A program made the translations under genes and the position numbers. From assembly GCF_020171655.1 (NCBI RefSeq), contig NZ_JAIVAC010000001.1, positions 868,001-932,000 of the forward strand: 64,000 nucleotides of DNA, read 5' to 3'. This document shows positions 59,643-64,000 of the stretch, one piece after another (positions within the stretch are counted from its first letter, which is position 1; every line of letters starts with the position of its first letter). Source of the stretch: Exiguobacterium aestuarii. Lineage in GTDB: Bacteria > Bacillota > Bacilli > Exiguobacteriales > Exiguobacteriaceae. The notes beneath the pieces are model-generated. The model was not told the DNA's origin, did no database searches, and saw nothing but the letters and a program-made list of their open reading frames with translations.

Positions 59643-62357
59643 TTATTTAAGTTTGTTACGGAGAACCATTTGTAAGATTCCACCGTGACGGTAGTAATCA
59701 ATTTCAACTTCAGAGTCGAAACGTGCGATGACTTTGAATTCTGTCACCGTTCCGTTTTCATGTGTCGCTTTTGCGTTCAAGATATCGCGTGGACGTACAG
59801 ACTCATCGACTTGGATATCGATTGCTTCCTCACCAGTCAATCCGAGTGTCTCTGCTGATTCACCCTCTAAGAATTGAAGTGGTAGTACACCCATCATAAC
59901 AAGGTTTGAACGGTGAATCCGCTCGAAACTTTGTGCGATGACCGCACGAATGCCAAGGAGGTTTGTCCCTTTCGCAGCCCAGTCACGAGACGACCCCATT
60001 CCGTAGTCGTTGCCAGCTAGGACGACAAGTCCAGTACCTTGTTCTTTATACTTCATCGCAGCATCGTACATCGGCATGATCTCACCTGTTGGCCAGTAAG
60101 TCGTGAATCCACCTTCTGTACCTGGTGCGACTTGGTTGCGGATGCGGATGTTGGCGAACGTACCACGCATCATGACTTCATGGTTACCACGGCGTGAACC
60201 GTAAGAGTTGAAGTCAATTGGCTCTACCCCTTTAGAAAGGAGGTATTGACCAGCTGGTGTCGTCTTCGAGAATGATCCCGCTGGCGAGATGTGGTCAGTC
60301 GTGACCGAATCTGCGAACTTTCCGATGACGCGTAAGCCATTCAACGCGTGAACTTCGCCCGCTTCTGGTTCGAGTTGTTCGAAGAATGGTGGGTTTTGGA
60401 TGTATGTCGACTCATCTGAGAAGTCATACAAGTTACCTTCTGGAACGTCTAGCGCGTTCCAACGCTCGTTACCAGTGAAGACCGTTTCGTATTCTTTACG
60501 GAACGCTTCTGGTGACACGACGTCTTGTACGACCATCTTGATTTCATCGTTTGATGGCCAGATGTCTTTGAAGTATACTTCATTTCCATCTTTGTCCGTA
60601 CCGAACGAATCGTTCATGATGTCGAAGTTGACTGATCCTGCAAGTGCGTAAGCGACGACGAGTGGTGGTGACGCCAAGAAGTTCGCTTTCACGAGCGGGT
60701 GAACACGTCCTTCAAAGTTACGGTTCCCAGAAAGGACAGAAGATACGAGCAAGTCGTTCTCCGTGATTGTTTCTTCGACTTCACGGTCAAGTGGACCCGA
60801 GTTTCCGATACATGTCGTACAGCCGTAACCGACCGTGTTGAAGCCGAGTTCATCCAAGTAAGAAGTCAAGCCAGCTTTGTCAAGATAGTCCGTTACGACT
60901 TTCGAACCTGGTGCGAGTGACGTCTTCACGTATTTCGGAACAGTCAAGCCGCGTTCTACCGCTTTCTTCGCAACGAGTCCGGCACCGACCATAACGTAAG
61001 GGTTCGACGTGTTCGTACAGCTTGTGATGGCAGCAATCGCTACATCTCCTGTGCTCATATCGACGGCACCGTCTTCATAGTTGACCGTCGCCTTCTTCTC
61101 GAGTTCAGAACGGTCAAGTCCAAAGCCGCTATTCCCTGCTGGAGCGCTCAAGCTATCGATGAACGATGTTTGAACGTCTGAGAGATTGATTCGGTCTTGT
61201 GGACGTTTTGGACCTGCTAGTGAAGGTTCAACTTTTGACAAGTCGAGCGTCAATACTTTCGTGAACGTTGGATCAGCTTGGTCTGGCGTGTAGAAGAGAT
61301 CGTTCGCTTTTGAGTATTCTTCAACGAGTGAGATCAATTCTTCAGAGCGACCAGTGGTACGCATGTAGTTCAATGTTTCCGTATCGACTGGGAAGAATCC
61401 ACATGTCGCGCCATATTCTGGTGCCATGTTCGCGATTGTCGCACGGTCTGAGAGTGGCATCGTGTGAAGCGACGGTCCGAAGAATTCAACGAATTTCCCG
61501 ACTACTTTTTCATGACGGAGCATCTCTGTTACGACGAGTGCCACGTCTGTCGCTGTTACACCAGGGTTGACTTCACCGATGATTTTGACACCGACGACTT
61601 CTGGCACTGGGAAGTACGATGGTTGACCGAGCATACTTGCTTCTGCCTCGATTCCTCCAACGCCCCAACCAAGAACACCGAGTCCGTTGATCATCGTTGT
61701 GTGCGAATCCGTTCCGACGAGTGAATCTGGATAAGCCACAGTACCTGATGCATCGTTTTTCTCGAGGACGACAGAAGCCAAGTACTCTAAGTTTACTTGG
61801 TGAACAATCCCCGTTGCAGGTGGTACGGCACGATAGTTGTCAAACGCCGTCTGAGCCCAACGTAAGAACTTATAACGCTCTTCGTTACGTTCGAATTCAA
61901 TGTCCATGTTTTTCATCAATGCGCCAGCGAAACCGTACGCATCTACTTGAACAGAGTGGTCAACGACGAGGTCGACAGGGATTTCCGGGTTGATTTTGTT
62001 AGGATCTCCACCAAGGTCCGCCATTGCTTTACGAAGTGAAGCAAGGTCTACGACTGTCGGTACACCCGTGAAGTCTTGAAGTACAACGCGTGCCGGCTTG
62101 AACGGTACGTCAATGTCTTTCGAGACGTCGGCAGTACCCCATTTTGCCAAGTTCTCGACATGTTCTTTTGTAATCGCGCGACCGTCTTGTTGACGGAGTA
62201 CCGATTCGAGAAGTACGCGAATCGAATAAGGTAAACGGCTGATGTTCGTTAACCCTTCTTCTTCTAATTTTTTCAATCGATAAAAATCATACGATTGCCC
62301 GTTCGCCTCGAACGATGTCCGAGATGCGAACGCGTCTAAAACATTCGTCTGTTCCAT
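59643..62357 (-). CDS. acnA: Aconitate hydratase AcnA (CitB)
   Basis: A 904-aa IRP1-type aconitase that interconverts citrate and isocitrate in the TCA cycle. The 4Fe-4S cysteines lie in [11 protein letters not shown] and in [14 protein letters not shown]. Active-site segments [23 protein letters not shown] and [16 protein letters not shown] are present. ATG 62357 follows AAAGGGGG. The promoter region holds a palindrome and a cre-like site. The apoprotein of this class can also bind RNA. Confidence 0.96.
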   Translation of the reverse strand: MEQTNVLDAFASRTSFEANGQSYDFYRLKKLEEEGLTNISRLPYSIRVLLESVLRQQDGRAITKEHVENLAKWGTADVSKDIDVPFKPARVVLQDFTGVPTVVDLASLRKAMADLGGDPNKINPEIPVDLVVDHSVQVDAYGFAGALMKNMDIEFERNEERYKFLRWAQTAFDNYRAVPPATGIVHQVNLEYLASVVLEKNDASGTVAYPDSLVGTDSHTTMINGLGVLGWGVGGIEAEASMLGQPSYFPVPEVVGVKIIGEVNPGVTATDVALVVTEMLRHEKVVGKFVEFFGPSLHTMPLSDRATIANMAPEYGATCGFFPVDTETLNYMRTTGRSEELISLVEEYSKANDLFYTPDQADPTFTKVLTLDLSKVEPSLAGPKRPQDRINLSDVQTSFIDSLSAPAGNSGFGLDRSELEKKATVNYEDGAVDMSTGDVAIAAITSCTNTSNPYVMVGAGLVAKKAVERGLTVPKYVKTSLAPGSKVVTDYLDKAGLTSYLDELGFNTVGYGCTTCIGNSGPLDREVEETITENDLLVSSVLSGNRNFEGRVHPLVKANFLASPPLVVAYALAGSVNFDIMNDSFGTDKDGNEVYFKDIWPSNDEIKMVVQDVVSPEAFRKEYETVFTGNERWNALDVPEGNLYDFSDESTYIQNPPFFEQLEPEAGEVHALNGLRVIGKFADSVTTDHISPAGSFSKTTPAGQYLLSKGVEPIDFNSYGSRRGNHEVMMRGTFANIRIRNQVAPGTEGGFTTYWPTGEIMPMYDAAMKYKEQGTGLVVLAGNDYGMGSSRDWAAKGTNLLGIRAVIAQSFERIHRSNLVMMGVLPLQFLEGESAETLGLTGEEAIDIQVDESVRPRDILNAKATHENGTVTEFKVIARFDSEVEIDYYRHGGILQMVLRNKLK

Positions 62358-62399
62358 TGCAATTTCCCCCTTTTTGAAAGCGCCGACCACACGACAATG

Positions 62400-62413
62400 C
62401 GTAATCGCTTACT
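62400..62413. promoter_or_regulatory. cre-like palindrome in the acnA leader
   Basis: On the minus strand AGTAAGCGATTACG fits cre (TGWAANCGNTNWCA) at all but the two outer positions. A second, weaker copy TGAAAGCGCCGACC lies at 62375-62388. The position downstream of the promoter suits carbon catabolite repression. Confidence 0.5.
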
Positions 62414-62425
62414 TTTCACATATTT

Positions 62426-62468
62426 ATCATAATACAAGTATAGCGTGACGTAAAATACATTCCGTCAC
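62426..62468 (-). promoter_or_regulatory. acnA promoter with overlapping inverted repeat
   Basis: On the minus strand TTTACG (62449-62454) and TATGAT (62426-62431) are 17 bases apart. The -35 is overlapped by one arm of GTGACG-N12-CGTCAC (62445-62468), a likely operator. Confidence 0.55.
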
Positions 62469-62518
62469 AAATTAGTCATAAGCAAAACTTATCAATTAGT
62501 TTAAAAAGGGATAAACGA

Positions 62519-62547
62519 CAAAAAAACACCTCAAAACTGAGGTGTTT
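62519..62547 (-). terminator. Terminator of prfC
   Basis: A 10-bp stem (AAACACCTCA with TGAGGTGTTT, loop AAAC) with seven T residues on the minus strand, just after the prfC stop. Confidence 0.88.
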
Positions 62548-62552
62548 ACAAA

Positions 62553-64000
62553 TTATTCTTCTGTTCCAATCTCTTCGTTGACATCTAAAGCCTCGACGAG
62601 AGTCAAATCGTCCGCATGACGTTCAGCGAACCGCTCATACGTAAACTCGTTCGCAAACAGGAAGACCGGACGTTCCCAGCGGTCAGTGACGAGCATGTTC
62701 CGTGAGTCTTGGAAAGGTTTCAATGCTTTCAATTCTTTATCTTTTACCCAACGTGCAACGCTGTATGATACAGGTTCCATCCGGATGTCTACGCCATACT
62801 CATTGTTCAAACGATATTCAAACACTTCGAACTGGAGTTGGCCGACCGCACCGAGATAAATCTCATTGTATTCATTGCGATAAACTTGGATTGCCCCTTC
62901 TTGCGCGAGTTGCTCTACACCTTTGTGGAAGTGTTTTGACTTGAGCGAGTTGACTGGTGATACTCGCATAAACAACTCAGGTGGGAAAGTCGGCAATGCT
63001 TCAAAGGCAATCTTTTGCTTCGATGTCGTAATTGTATCCCCGATTTGATACGTACCTGAATCATAGATCCCGATGACATCTCCTGCGAATGCTTGGTCAA
63101 CCGTCTCACGATCGTTGGCCATGAGCTGCGTAGACTGGCTCAATTTGATTTTCTTGCCGGTTCGTGTGAGTGTGACGTCCATTCCACGCTCGAACACACC
63201 TGAACAGATTCGAACGAATGCGATGCGGTCACGGTGCGCCGGGTTCATGTTCGCTTGAATCTTAAAGACGAACCCACTGAAATCTTCTGATGTCGGATTG
63301 ATTGGACCGACGTTCGATTTACGCGCCTCTGGAGCTGGAGACATCTCCAAATAATGATTCAAGAACGCAGTCACACCAAAGTCAACGAGCGCCGTTCCGA
63401 AGAATACGGGCGTCAATTTTCCGCTTTGGATCGCTTCCACATTAATCTCATTCCCTGCTCCGTCGAGTAGGTCGATCTCATCGCGAAGATTCGTCAAATT
63501 CTCTTCAGAAAGATGGTCAGCGAGTATCGGGTCGTTTACCCCGTCCTCACTTAGTTGAAGGGTCGACTTGTCTCCGCGGAATAAATGAACTTCATTTTTC
63601 ATCCGGTCATAAACACCTTCGAACTGCATCCCGCTGCCGATCGGCCATGTGATGGCAACTGAAGGCATGCCGAGCACTTCCTCAAGTTCTTCCATCAATT
63701 CAAGCGGGTCTTTAGCCTGACGGTCCAATTTGTTCATGAACGTAAAGATTGGAATACCGCGCATACGACAAACTTGGAATAGTTTCTTCGTCTGCGTCTC
63801 GATCCCTTTCGCGGCATCGATGACCATGACCGCACTGTCGACAGATGTCAATACGCGATACGTATCCTCACCGAAATCGTTGTGCCCAGGTGTATCCATG
63901 ATCGACACGACTTTGTCTTGATAGATGAATTGCATGACAGACGATGTAACCGAGATTCCACGTTGTTTCTCAATTTCCATCCAGTCTGATTTGGCGTGTT
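62553..64000 (-). CDS. prfC: Peptide chain release factor 3, N-terminus cut by window edge
   Basis: About 482 C-terminal residues of a translational GTPase are visible. The frame continues to the window edge with HAKSDWMEIEKQRGISVTSS, typical of RF3. G3 DTPGHNDFGEDTY and G4 NKLDR are present; the P loop and about the first 50 residues lie outside. Domains 2 and 3 follow, with FVRICSGVFERGM and the QFEVFEYRL motif. RF3 recycles RF1 and RF2 after peptide release. Confidence 0.94.
   Translation of the reverse strand, partial: HAKSDWMEIEKQRGISVTSSVMQFIYQDKVVSIMDTPGHNDFGEDTYRVLTSVDSAVMVIDAAKGIETQTKKLFQVCRMRGIPIFTFMNKLDRQAKDPLELMEELEEVLGMPSVAITWPIGSGMQFEGVYDRMKNEVHLFRGDKSTLQLSEDGVNDPILADHLSEENLTNLRDEIDLLDGAGNEINVEAIQSGKLTPVFFGTALVDFGVTAFLNHYLEMSPAPEARKSNVGPINPTSEDFSGFVFKIQANMNPAHRDRIAFVRICSGVFERGMDVTLTRTGKKIKLSQSTQLMANDRETVDQAFAGDVIGIYDSGTYQIGDTITTSKQKIAFEALPTFPPELFMRVSPVNSLKSKHFHKGVEQLAQEGAIQVYRNEYNEIYLGAVGQLQFEVFEYRLNNEYGVDIRMEPVSYSVARWVKDKELKALKPFQDSRNMLVTDRWERPVFLFANEFTYERFAERHADDLTLVEALDVNEEIGTEE

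Noticed and set aside
1-64000. CRISPR arrays, rRNA genes, prophage, toxin-antitoxin or restriction clusters
   Set aside because: No regularly spaced repeats, rRNA sequence or matching gene families were seen anywhere in the window.

Overview
The window reads as chromosomal DNA of a low-to-moderate GC Bacillota (class Bacilli). Genes carry strong AGGAGG-type ribosome binding sites, many start at TTG or GTG, and regulation uses Bacilli hallmarks: SAM-I, TPP and yybP-ykoY riboswitches, a Zur box, a CcpA cre site, BirA-type GTTAAC repeats and HssR repeats. Gene content and composition fit Exiguobacterium best; this is inferred from recognised families and was not searched. Both window ends cut genes: a secreted subtilisin-like protease at the left and peptide chain release factor 3 at the right.

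Region by region. 0.6-8 kb: two unknown proteins, then a complete haem-stress module (hssR-hssS, a perfect HssR direct repeat, hrtB-hrtA), followed by a hydrolase, a CPBP protease and a lytic transglycosylase. 9.4-12.9 kb: the TPP-riboswitch-controlled ykoFEDC thiamin/HMP ECF importer. 12.9-14.1 kb: a COG0523 metal chaperone behind a Zur box. 14-20.7 kb: SMP-30-like hydrolase, methyltransferase, rlmN, amidase, msrA under a SAM-I riboswitch, and a DM13 protein. 20.7-23.2 kb: the only clearly accessory stretch, with a TnpB-only IS200/IS605-type element, transposon-end-like hairpins, a possible DUF6678-like gene with a disturbed 5' end, and gene remnants.

23.2-36.5 kb: mostly single housekeeping or transport genes: SRPBCC protein, GlcU-like transporter, tRNA-Ala, a Cys-rich copper-binding-type protein, an exonuclease, a GT2-GtrA fusion, a CaCA exchanger under a manganese riboswitch, an HD hydrolase, glpP with an SDR gene, a CPA2 antiporter, DedA, tag, putP (with cre) and a CapA-like lipoprotein. 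36.6-40.1 kb: argGH and bioY with their operators. 40.1-49.9 kb: TauE, a hydrolase, sbcDC translationally coupled to an AAC(3)-family gene, and an ABC exporter coupled to a beta-hydroxyacid dehydrogenase. 49.9-57.2 kb: DUF975 protein, deoR-cutC, a vanY-like carboxypeptidase with plsY, and a three-gene unit (membrane protein, tandem AAA+ ATPase, thioesterase) whose combined role is unknown. 57.3-64 kb: BCCT osmolyte transporter, a small unknown protein, aconitase and prfC.

The main theme is metal, metabolite and stress sensing by several independent local switches (haem, zinc, manganese, TPP, SAM, biotin, arginine, carbon catabolite control), each next to the gene it would be expected to control. 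The least conventional parts are the tnpB locus, the Mn-riboswitch/CaCA pairing, the SAM riboswitch on msrA and the AAA+ operon. No CRISPR array, rRNA operon, phage module or recognisable multi-gene defence island was seen.
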